From the NCBI RefSeq assembly GCF_000277815.2, contig NC_018468.1, positions 62,001 through 126,000 of the forward strand: 64,000 nt of DNA, given 5' to 3'. The translations under genes were made by a program, and so were the position numbers. Of the stretch, positions 42,948 through 51,012 are shown piece by piece. The first letter of the stretch is position 1. Every line of letters starts with the position of its first letter. The stretch comes from Encephalitozoon hellem ATCC 50504 (lineage: Eukaryota; Microsporidia; Unikaryonidae). The notes under the pieces were generated by a model. That model saw nothing but the letters and a program-made list of their open reading frames with translations. It was not told the origin of the DNA and made no database searches.

Positions 42948-43229
42948 TCATTCCTTCACCACCGTCCCAATAACACTACCAAGTAGCAATTCCTTATTTA
43001 CGTGGGGATGTGCCTTGTTGAATGCATCAGTGCAGTCCCTTCCAGCATGCTTCATTATGACATCTATGCCGCCGGGATGTAGGCGAAGGAAGTCGGTAAC
43101 ATCGTACACCACGCCATCCATTATGATCCAGCAGTCATCCACCTTGTCATGCCTCGACACCTCTTCCACAGTAAATGTCCTAAAGGATGGGGCTCTGCGT
43201 TTTTCCCTAGACCATCTTATCAGATTCAT
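42948..43229 (-). CDS. Cytochrome b5-domain protein
   Basis: The 93-residue protein is a single cytochrome b5 domain. It has FTVEEVSRHDKVDDCWIIMD, VYDVTDFLRLHPGG with the first haem-ligand His, and AGRDCTDAFNKAHPHV containing the second His. There is no membrane anchor. Cytochrome b5 passes electrons to lipid or sterol modifying enzymes. Because microsporidia lack a respiratory chain, its partner reductase is of interest. The start follows CATGCCCCAAGCCTCTG. It is divergent from RtcB with 50 bases between starts. Confidence 0.92.
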   Translation of the reverse strand: MNLIRWSREKRRAPSFRTFTVEEVSRHDKVDDCWIIMDGVVYDVTDFLRLHPGGIDVIMKHAGRDCTDAFNKAHPHVNKELLLGSVIGTVVKE

Positions 43230-43279
43230 CAGAGGCTTGGGGCATGAAATACTATTGATTAAGCAAATTTTGTCCCTTA

Positions 43280-44713
43280 ATGGAGGGCATAGACCAAACT
43301 GACCTCTGCATCAAGGTTAGTCCGTTGTTTAATGCGTCCATGAAGACCTCTGCAACTATATATGTTGATGAAGAGCTGAGAAAGCCGGTGATGGAAGAGC
43401 TAGATGCTGGTGCGAGTATATCCTCTATTGGGCAAATATCTGATGTTTGTTCCTTGCCAGGGCTTATTGGAGATGTCATAGGATTACCAGACATACACAC
43501 TGGGTATGGATTTCCGATCGGGTGTGTTGCGGCATTTGACATTAACAATCCCGAATCTGTTGTAAGTCCGGGAGGGGTAGGGTACGACATCAACTGTGGG
43601 GTCAGAGCACTGAGGACTAACCTCGACATAAAATGCTTGAAAGAAAAGGCGGAATCTCTCGCGGACGAATTGTTTGGGATAATACCCACAGGAATGGGAA
43701 GCGACAAAAGATCGAGGATAAGCTTAGGCACACTGAACTCGATCCTAGACCAAGGATTGGACTATCTGTTGAAATCGAAGGAGATACCTGATGAGGATGT
43801 CGAATATTGTGAAAGCAATGGCCATATGGATGGAGACAGCCGCCTGATCAACCAGAAATCAAAGGGGAGGGGGCTGAACCAGCTCGGGACTCTTGGATCT
43901 GGGAACCATTACTTAGAAGTGCAGTATGTTGATGAGGTATACAATGCAGAGAAGGCAGAAGTAATGGGGATAAGAAAGGACCAAATAGTACTGATGATCC
44001 ATACTGGGAGCAGAGGTCTTGGGCATGGAGTGTGCCACGACTCATTAATGAAAATGGCGGGAAAGAACGCCGATCACTCCCAACTTGCATGTTCTCCCTA
44101 CAGTTCTAAGGAATCCCAGGAATATCTTCTATCCATGGGATGTGCAGCAAACTTTGCCTTTGTCAACAGGGCCGTGATAACCAAGAAGGCCAGGCAGGCA
44201 TTTGAGAAGGTGTTTCCTGGATCAAGACTCGACTTGATTTATGATGTTTGCCATAACATTGCAAAGGTAGAGAGCCATAGGTCCCATGGAATGGAATATG
44301 ATGCCATTGTACATAGGAAAGGAGCATCAAGAGCATTTCCCCCAGGACACCCGGATATTCCATGGAAGTACAAGGAGATAGGGCAGCCGGTGATAGTGGG
44401 GGGATCCATGGGGACATACAGTTACATCCTATGTGGCTCCGAGAAATCCATGGAGTTGAGCTTTGGATCTACATGCCACGGGGCAGGTCGCGTCCTCTCT
44501 AGAAGCAGATCGAAGGACCTGTTTACTCACAAGAACGTGTGCGATCTCCTAAGGAGTCAAGACATAGTATTCAGATGCCCCAACGATCCCGGGATGGTTG
44601 AGGAATCACCTGGATGCTACAAGGACATCAATAGAGTTGTTGACTTAAGCGATAGAATTGGACTGACAGAGAAAGTTTGTCGGATGAAGCCATGTCTGGT
44701 TATTAAAGGATGA
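43280..44713 (+). CDS. RNA-splicing ligase RtcB
   Basis: The 477-residue protein is RtcB/HSPC117, the ligase that joins 2',3'-cyclic phosphate and 5'-OH RNA ends in tRNA splicing and the unfolded-protein response. Visible motifs are GLPDIHTGYGFPIGCVAAFD, GGVGYDINCGVR with the metal-binding Cys, TLGSGNHYLEVQ, HTGSRGLGH, HRKGASRAFPPGH and STCHGAGRVLSR with the guanylated His. The length is normal. Most fungi use the unrelated Trl1 ligase, so retention of RtcB is notable. The start follows GTCCCTTA. The stop is 10 bases from that of SPL1. Confidence 0.97.
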   Translation: MEGIDQTDLCIKVSPLFNASMKTSATIYVDEELRKPVMEELDAGASISSIGQISDVCSLPGLIGDVIGLPDIHTGYGFPIGCVAAFDINNPESVVSPGGVGYDINCGVRALRTNLDIKCLKEKAESLADELFGIIPTGMGSDKRSRISLGTLNSILDQGLDYLLKSKEIPDEDVEYCESNGHMDGDSRLINQKSKGRGLNQLGTLGSGNHYLEVQYVDEVYNAEKAEVMGIRKDQIVLMIHTGSRGLGHGVCHDSLMKMAGKNADHSQLACSPYSSKESQEYLLSMGCAANFAFVNRAVITKKARQAFEKVFPGSRLDLIYDVCHNIAKVESHRSHGMEYDAIVHRKGASRAFPPGHPDIPWKYKEIGQPVIVGGSMGTYSYILCGSEKSMELSFGSTCHGAGRVLSRSRSKDLFTHKNVCDLLRSQDIVFRCPNDPGMVEESPGCYKDINRVVDLSDRIGLTEKVCRMKPCLVIKG

Positions 44714-44723
44714 TGCTAAGTCG

Positions 44724-46118
44724 TTATATTTTATTCTTGATTCTCCTCAGCAGTTTCTCCATAGATAACATAGGAAGTTTTCTTCTATTGCTATTGAACA
44801 GTGCAGGAAAAGGCCACAGGGCATTGTCGTTGGAGCCATTGTTATCTTTGTCCTCTACAATTCGGGCATCGCCTATGATACGGTGCTTGAGTGTTTGAGG
44901 GTCATAGTCGTAATATGTAAGATATGCTGCCATGACTCCTGTGGTATGAGGAGCTGCCATCGACGTTCCAGATATGATCTTCTGTGTTCCCCCTATCCAT
45001 GAGCTGAGTATATCCACTCCGGGTGCAAAGATGTTCACACACTTCCCGAAGTTGCTAAAGAATGCAACGGTATCTCTGTATGTAGATGCACCTGTTGTTA
45101 TACTTGCTTTTGAGGACCCTGGAGAAAAATCACAGGCATCATCATGATCGTTACCAGCTGCTGTGGAAAAGTGTATTCCTAGTCTCGATGCATATTCGAT
45201 TGCAAAGTTGAGAGCCCTGTTTCTAAGGCCTCCGACACTGAGATTGACAATGGTCTTTGGCTCCAGGGTTTTCTCAGAAATAGTGTCCACTAGCCGCTGT
45301 ACTGACGGCACTCTGGATCGAAGGAAAGAAAAACTCTCGGGGTCGCTTATCTCTATATCAATGTCCGAGGATCCGCTAGAGCTAAGGTATTCGTTGGCTG
45401 CTGCACTGTAAAGATCGTCCTTCTTCCTTTCATGCTCCTTGATCACAAAATCAAGCCCCTGGAGAAGTCTTGAGGTCATCCCAGATCCATGTTTGTCAAG
45501 AACTTTGACGGCGATGATACTTGATTCCTTGGATATCCCAAAATTCTTGCCTCCAATAACACCTGCGCAATGCGTTCCATGCCCATGCTCGTCCTCATCC
45601 AAGCTTCCTGCAACAAAATTGGCTCCCCATCTGGCTCTTCCCTCAAATTCAGGGTGGCTGACTTCCACTCCAGTATCCAGAACATACACATCAACACCCT
45701 CCCCTGAATTAATGGGATAGTAGTAGTTTCCACGGGCAAAGGATGCACTCCCCCCAATCTTGGCCAGGCCCCAAGGCGCATGCCTTTGCATCACAATCCC
45801 TCCCATCCAGGTACCAGCTGGAGTGTCAACCTTGACCCCACTGATCCCCACCGGCGTGTCCCTAACAACCATTTTCACGTTTGGATGTCTCTTCATCTTC
45901 TCCGCAGTGGACTCGGTCATCCGTGCAACAAACCCATTGGTTATCTTTATTTCAATGCTTTCATCGGGCTCAAGAATGCTTTGCGCCTTAAGAATGTTCA
46001 TACTGTATAGTGCACTCATCGATGCTTTGTCCATGCTTGGATCCTGGTCAAACATTACAATGTAATCACTCCTCTCCCTACACAATGCTAAGGACAGAAA
46101 CGCAATGGCTAAAATCAT
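44724..46118 (-). CDS. SPL1: Subtilisin-like serine protease SPL1 (S8, proteinase K type)
   Basis: The 464-residue protein has a signal peptide (MILAIAFLSLALC), an inhibitor-type prodomain (residues about 15-90) and an S8 catalytic domain. The triad is Asp148 (VYVLDTG), His180 (HGHGTHCAG) and Ser386 (SGTSMAAPH), with the oxyanion Asn323 (AAGNDH). Relative to proteinase K there is an insertion of about 60 residues between the GLDFV helix and VNLSVGG. Encephalitozoon SPL1 has been placed in the spore wall and secretory path. The C-terminal basic tail (residues 445-464) is unusual. No CCC precedes the start. Confidence 0.95.
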   Translation of the reverse strand: MILAIAFLSLALCRERSDYIVMFDQDPSMDKASMSALYSMNILKAQSILEPDESIEIKITNGFVARMTESTAEKMKRHPNVKMVVRDTPVGISGVKVDTPAGTWMGGIVMQRHAPWGLAKIGGSASFARGNYYYPINSGEGVDVYVLDTGVEVSHPEFEGRARWGANFVAGSLDEDEHGHGTHCAGVIGGKNFGISKESSIIAVKVLDKHGSGMTSRLLQGLDFVIKEHERKKDDLYSAAANEYLSSSGSSDIDIEISDPESFSFLRSRVPSVQRLVDTISEKTLEPKTIVNLSVGGLRNRALNFAIEYASRLGIHFSTAAGNDHDDACDFSPGSSKASITTGASTYRDTVAFFSNFGKCVNIFAPGVDILSSWIGGTQKIISGTSMAAPHTTGVMAAYLTYYDYDPQTLKHRIIGDARIVEDKDNNGSNDNALWPFPALFNSNRRKLPMLSMEKLLRRIKNKI

Positions 46119-46155
46119 TTGCTTTCCAATATTTATTGCGGTATATATTTATTTT

Positions 46156-47304
46156 CTACCTGAAACGGTCGTTTTGGCTGCTAGTAGCAAGATCCACAGG
46201 CACACTCTCCCTCCTTGCAATTAGATCCTTTGTGGATCTCCGTTTGGTCTTCTTGTCAGCCAGCATCTTACTCACCTCATCTCTGATTTTGTCTTTTATT
46301 TTGTACAAGTAGCAATCAACCGCTAGGCTCTGGAACACCTCAATCAGGTCTCTGAATGTCCTGATTCCATAGACCTTCATTATCTGGATAAACCTAGACC
46401 TCAATAACCCAGAAGAAAACCTTACGAATAGCTTTATAGTCCTCCAGAAAACGTCTTCCAGATCGATCGGAATGCCCAGTTCATAGCCACTGAGGTCGGG
46501 AATCAGCTTAGATATCTCCTCCCTTATCCTTTCTCTTCCCACAATCTCTCCATCCGGTGACTCAATCCCTCCTTCATCTATGAGCCTGAGAATCTCTCTA
46601 ATCTTTATGTCAACGGAACAGAAGTGGTTGTGCAGTATCACATGCCCCATTAGTGCCATGTTGTTGTATTCATTCCAAAAAGGAACCACCAGCTTGCTTG
46701 ATATATATCCGTTGATTAGATGCGATAGCCTCCTCCTATTGGTTCTGAGCCTTTCGCACAGCCTTTCCCACTCCTCGTCCGTGGTCGGAATCCCCTCTTC
46801 GGGCATCTTGAAGGACTTTCTGTACAGGTAGTTGAACCCCATTATTCTGTAGTACATCGAAATGCACTTCCTGGAGGTCTTGTTCATTATTCCGCATATC
46901 TCCTTCCACCTGAACCCAAGAACTCTGACAAGATTCAAAAGCTGGATTTCGTTTTCGGGCTCCCACTTTGCATCAATGTACGGGTGGTAGTGGTAGGATA
47001 CATAGACCCATATGGAATTCATTGTTCTTTGCCCCAATGCATTGCTTATCTCCACTAGGAGCTCCTTGATTGGAAAATCCAACTCTTCCTCAAGAAAAAA
47101 GCCATACAAGTTCTTCATCTCCATGCCGTGTTCCTTCAGGAACCCGCGGATAGTCTCATCAACCACCTTTGCTTCATAAGAATTGTAGCACCCTCTCTTC
47201 ATGGCTATTCCATGCTTCTCTATTAGATCCTTCACCTCGTGTGCATCCGTAAACTTTGTCCGTAGATGCTTGGCCGCCTCCTCCTTTGTCCTAAAGACAT
47301 GCAT
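46156..47304 (-). CDS. REB1/TTF1-like Myb transcription factor
   Basis: The 382-residue protein contains REB1-type Myb-like repeats: FFLEEELDFPIKELLVEISN and RTMNSIWVYVSYHYHPYIDA, then WEPENEIQLLNLVRVLGFRW and WKEICGIMNKTSRKCISMYY. REB1 and TTF1 bind sites at rDNA terminators and at promoters. The second half is helical without known domains, ending in a basic tail. The start follows CTGTACCCATG. The stop is 37 bases from the SPL1 start on the same strand. Confidence 0.8.
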   Translation of the reverse strand: MHVFRTKEEAAKHLRTKFTDAHEVKDLIEKHGIAMKRGCYNSYEAKVVDETIRGFLKEHGMEMKNLYGFFLEEELDFPIKELLVEISNALGQRTMNSIWVYVSYHYHPYIDAKWEPENEIQLLNLVRVLGFRWKEICGIMNKTSRKCISMYYRIMGFNYLYRKSFKMPEEGIPTTDEEWERLCERLRTNRRRLSHLINGYISSKLVVPFWNEYNNMALMGHVILHNHFCSVDIKIREILRLIDEGGIESPDGEIVGRERIREEISKLIPDLSGYELGIPIDLEDVFWRTIKLFVRFSSGLLRSRFIQIMKVYGIRTFRDLIEVFQSLAVDCYLYKIKDKIRDEVSKMLADKKTKRRSTKDLIARRESVPVDLATSSQNDRFR

Positions 47305-47318
47305 GGGTACAGTGCGAC

Positions 47319-47906
47319 TTATTTCTTTATCACCACCGACTTTATTTCCTCAACCAATGCCCTGTTCACACTCACCCCAAAAAAGCACTCAAAGAGACTA
47401 AGCTCTTCTTCATCCAGAACACTCAGTGCAACCATCTCTGGCTCGTAAACCCCGCCAAAGTACTTGATGAAGTTCACTCTCCCATCGCCATGGATTTCGT
47501 CCAGAACACTAAGCTTTTTCAGAACATCTATATTCAGCGTCTTCCCAAGCCTCAGGAGAAAGAACTGTACAGGACTGATATTGAACTGGAACTCAATCAG
47601 CTCTATTACTTTGCATTCTATGGCTATAATCCTTTCTCTAGACGGTGCTGTGCTCATGTGTGCAGCCTTTGCCATTGCCTCTAAAATTACATCCAGCTTT
47701 ATCAATGTCTCATTGATCTTGGATGCCAAGTAAACACAGACAAGAGCAACTACATTGTAGCTCTCCTTCTTGAAAAGCTTCGGATATACCTGCTGGAATA
47801 TTATCTGGGAGACTATCCTGGTCTTGTATGGTATGCAGAGAAGCTTTGCGAGGTTTGAGATTGTTCTGTTTCCTTCCACAATGTCGTTCCTTAGGACAGA
47901 TTCCAT
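47319..47906 (-). CDS. Cyclin (transcription type, C/K/L-like)
   Basis: The 195-residue protein is a cyclin-box protein. It has NRTISNLAKLLCIPYKTRIV, YNVVALVCVYLASKINETLI and RIIAIECKVIELIEFQFNIS, the ELI-LGF-like helix typical of cyclins C, K and L. These partner CDK8, CDK12 or CDK11 in transcription. The frame extends upstream, but the ATG at 47906 follows CAAATCCCTT, and earlier ATGs would overlap SMC2. It shares a 34-bp symmetric promoter with SMC2. Confidence 0.8.
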   Translation of the reverse strand: MESVLRNDIVEGNRTISNLAKLLCIPYKTRIVSQIIFQQVYPKLFKKESYNVVALVCVYLASKINETLIKLDVILEAMAKAAHMSTAPSRERIIAIECKVIELIEFQFNISPVQFFLLRLGKTLNIDVLKKLSVLDEIHGDGRVNFIKYFGGVYEPEMVALSVLDEEELSLFECFFGVSVNRALVEEIKSVVIKK

Positions 47907-47940
47907 GAAGGGATTTGATGGATTTTTATCTATCCCTTGG
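47907..47940. promoter_or_regulatory. 34-bp divergent promoter between the cyclin and SMC2
   Basis: The whole space between the two ATGs is 34 bases. It contains an exact 7-base inverted repeat, AAGGGAT at 47908-47914 and ATCCCTT at 47932-47938, so that each gene has the same ATCCCTT at nearly the same distance from its start. The centre is T-rich. Confidence 0.6.
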
Positions 47941-50900
47941 ATGTTCATCAAGGAGATAGTTCTTGACGGGTTCAAGTGCTATGAAGAAAAGGTGACTGTG
48001 GCGAACCTCGACAGGTCCTTCAATGCAATAACCGGGATGAATGGCTCTGGGAAGTCCAATGTTCTCGATGGAATACTGTTTGCCCTTGGGCTTGAGAGTA
48101 CAAAAGCTCTGCGAGCCAACAACACCAGGGAGCTTGTTAATGCCAACAGAAAGGAGTGCAAGGTGAGTCTTGTGCTGTGTAATGAGGAAAAGTCTAAGAG
48201 CCCTCCTGGGTACGAGCACTATGACGAGATCTGCATTTCCAGGAGCATTGATGCTGAGGGAAGAACGAAGTGTTACATAAACAGCCATCTCTGCACCTCA
48301 TCAGCACTAAGCAAGCTGTGTACGTCGATGGGACTTGGGCCAAGAGGGTCTTTTTCCTCTATTGTGATGCAGGGGCATATAACAAAGGTTCTAAGTATGA
48401 AGAGCTCTGATCTCCGCGAGCTGATTGAGGAGACTGCAGGGACAAGGTCCTATGAAAGGGAGAAGGAAAGAGCAATAGCGATGATCGAGAAGAAGGAAGA
48501 AAGACTTAAGGATGTGCGGGAGATGCTCCAGAGAAGGATATCCCCGTTCTATGACAGGCTTCGGCAAGAAAGAACAAGGTTTCTTGAGACCAGAGACATT
48601 CATGAGAGGAGAAAGGAGTTGGAGCGGAGAGAGCAGGAGATCAAGGGAATGTTGGTGCGCCATGAGATAGGCGAGGAGATAGACACACTAGAGAAATGCT
48701 TGAGAAGCTATGCCGGCGAAATGAAGACGCTAGGGGCCATTGAAAAGAGAATTGAGGAGATTTCTGGGGCCAAAGAGGAAGTTGATGTTGTATGGATCAA
48801 GGCAGCTATTGATGGAGAGAAACTGAGGCTTGATGAATTGAAGGGCAAAAACCTGGAAGAGGAGCTTGTGGAGAAGAGAGAAGAGATGAAGAGGATGAAG
48901 GATCTGACGCCCAGTGTTGAACTGGATGAGCTAGTTGAGAGAGAAAGATTGCTTGTGGAAAGTCTAAGAAGAATAGATTCTGGAGAGAATGATGTCTTGA
49001 AAAAGATTGAGGAGGTCACGTCGCTTAAGTTCGAGAGGTCTCGCGCTGAGTTTGAGCTTAGCTCGATTTCTGGGGGAAGGTTTTCCCAGGAAAGGCTGGA
49101 CGAGATTGAGAGGCTTAAAGTTTCTGAGGACGAGATTGAGGAAATGAGGAGGAAGGCCCACATTTTGAGATCGAAGATCAACTATCCGTTTGTGGAGGGG
49201 GTGTTTGGAACTGTTGAGGAGAATGTTGAGGTATGTGACAAGAAGTATCTTGAGGCCGTGTACACTGTGATGGGATCGAGGGGTAAGTATGTTATAGCGT
49301 CTGATGAGAAGGTTGGAGGGTTTTTGGTGAGCACTATGGAAAGGAGTGTGAGTGTAATACCGCTTTCGAAAATAAGGGTGTTTTACCTTTCTTCGAGTGT
49401 CACGAGAGAGATAGAATCGAAGGGCGGTGTGAATATGGTCAGTCTTTTGAAGTTTAACAGCGATGTGCGGAAGGCGATTGAGTTTGTCTTCAACAACTTC
49501 TTTGTGTTTGAAAGCAAGGAGATGGCAAGAAAGGTTTGCTTTGAGCAGAAGGTGATGTGTGTAACTGTGGATGGGACTGTGTACGATCCGAAGGGAACGC
49601 TCAGTGGAGGAAAGACAAATTTCAGGGTTGGCACCGTGCGTAGGAAAGATGTAGAGGATATCGAAAGGACCATTGGACTCCTAGAAGAAAATAGAAGGAA
49701 GTTTGAGAGTATGAGGGAAGAGTACGGAGAGCTACTGAGGGGAAAAGCATTGCATGAAAGAAGAGAAGAGCTGAAGGAGAAGATAAGGTCTTTTGATACA
49801 AGAATCTCCATACTGTCTAACCTGTGCGAGAATGGAATGAACATCAAGGAAGAGCTGAGGGCTGTTCGCGAAAAGATGGTTGAAGGGATGAAGGAAAAGA
49901 ACGAGATTGACGGGGCTATAGAAAGGAGAAAGAGGCTTGAATGCAAGATAAAGGAGCTTGAGTGTGCGATAAGAAGCAACAAAGAAGAGATTAGGATGTG
50001 TGAGGAAAAGATACTATCGTATGAAAGGATGCTTGGGAAGCACAACATGGAGAACGACAGCAGAAGAATGAGTGAGAAGGAGATTGATGGGCTTGAGTCT
50101 AACCACAGGCATTTAATCAGGAGTACTGGGAAGCTGCAGAACAGGATCACGAAGATCTATAATGATGTTGAGAGGAAGCTGAGTGAGGCGTCTGAGCACG
50201 GTGTAGAACAGAGATATGGAAATGTCGGCATGCTTGATGAAGAGATTCGTATGGCGGCAGAATCTGCAGGGATCAGTCCTAGGTGCCTCTTGATTAGGAG
50301 GAAATGCATAAGTGAAGAAGAGAAGGCAGGACTTACAAAAGAGCTGGAAATGATTACAGGTGAGATGGAAAGGCTAAGATGCATGAGGAGGTCTACGATG
50401 GATCCAGCAAATTTTGACCTCCTTGAGCGGAATGAGCTGATGATTGAGGAGTTGAAGGAAAAGATTGATAAGCTTGAAAAAGATAGGCTTGCGATTGGGC
50501 AGAGCATATCGAGATTTGATGACCTGGGATATAAGGAGAATCTGAAGGCATTCAAGCACATCAATGGAAGGCTGGGGAGGTTCCTCAGATACTTTATACC
50601 AGGCTCTGATGCAAGGATAGATGAGAGGAATGGGGAATACAGCCTGAAAGTCAAGGTTGGAAACTGGAAGGAGTCTCTAAACGAACTCAGTGGAGGGCAG
50701 AGGTCTCTTGTAGCCCTTTGCTTGATATTTTCGATGCTGACGTACAGGCCGTCTTCCTTCTATATCTTCGATGAGATTGATTCTGCACTGGACTTAAGCT
50801 ACACACAAGGGATTGGGGAAATTATAAAGAAGGAATTCGATAGTGCGCAATTTATAGTTGTGTCTCTGAAGAGCGGGATGTTTGACAATGCAAACAACAT

Positions 50901-50952
50901 ATTCAAGGTGTATCTACAGGATGGAAAGTCAAGGATATGTAGAATAAAGTGA
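47941..50952 (+). CDS. SMC2: Condensin subunit SMC2
   Basis: The 1003-residue protein is an SMC ATPase. It has Walker A GMNGSGKSN at residues 32-40, the Q-loop region MQGHITKVL, two coiled coils flanking a hinge around residue 420-560 (YPFVEGVFGTVEENVEV, DPKGTLSGGK), the signature LSGGQRSLVALCLIF and Walker B FYIFDEIDSALDLSYTQ. The MFIKEIVLDGFKCYEEK start and the TLSGG hinge motif identify SMC2, which with SMC4 forms condensin. The frame is open to 47770, but TATCCCTTGGATG sets the start. It is about 170 residues shorter than yeast SMC2, from shortened coils. Confidence 0.95.
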   Translation: MFIKEIVLDGFKCYEEKVTVANLDRSFNAITGMNGSGKSNVLDGILFALGLESTKALRANNTRELVNANRKECKVSLVLCNEEKSKSPPGYEHYDEICISRSIDAEGRTKCYINSHLCTSSALSKLCTSMGLGPRGSFSSIVMQGHITKVLSMKSSDLRELIEETAGTRSYEREKERAIAMIEKKEERLKDVREMLQRRISPFYDRLRQERTRFLETRDIHERRKELERREQEIKGMLVRHEIGEEIDTLEKCLRSYAGEMKTLGAIEKRIEEISGAKEEVDVVWIKAAIDGEKLRLDELKGKNLEEELVEKREEMKRMKDLTPSVELDELVERERLLVESLRRIDSGENDVLKKIEEVTSLKFERSRAEFELSSISGGRFSQERLDEIERLKVSEDEIEEMRRKAHILRSKINYPFVEGVFGTVEENVEVCDKKYLEAVYTVMGSRGKYVIASDEKVGGFLVSTMERSVSVIPLSKIRVFYLSSSVTREIESKGGVNMVSLLKFNSDVRKAIEFVFNNFFVFESKEMARKVCFEQKVMCVTVDGTVYDPKGTLSGGKTNFRVGTVRRKDVEDIERTIGLLEENRRKFESMREEYGELLRGKALHERREELKEKIRSFDTRISILSNLCENGMNIKEELRAVREKMVEGMKEKNEIDGAIERRKRLECKIKELECAIRSNKEEIRMCEEKILSYERMLGKHNMENDSRRMSEKEIDGLESNHRHLIRSTGKLQNRITKIYNDVERKLSEASEHGVEQRYGNVGMLDEEIRMAAESAGISPRCLLIRRKCISEEEKAGLTKELEMITGEMERLRCMRRSTMDPANFDLLERNELMIEELKEKIDKLEKDRLAIGQSISRFDDLGYKENLKAFKHINGRLGRFLRYFIPGSDARIDERNGEYSLKVKVGNWKESLNELSGGQRSLVALCLIFSMLTYRPSSFYIFDEIDSALDLSYTQGIGEIIKKEFDSAQFIVVSLKSGMFDNANNIFKVYLQDGKSRICRIK

Positions 50953-51012
50953 CTGTCCTATGGAAATAAAATATTTTATGTTCTATGTTTGCGAATGGGA
51001 AAACCCTCACAG

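Noticed and set aside
42841..43302. Plus-strand frame opposite cytochrome b5
   Set aside because: The minus strand holds a complete cytochrome b5 domain with both haem histidines.
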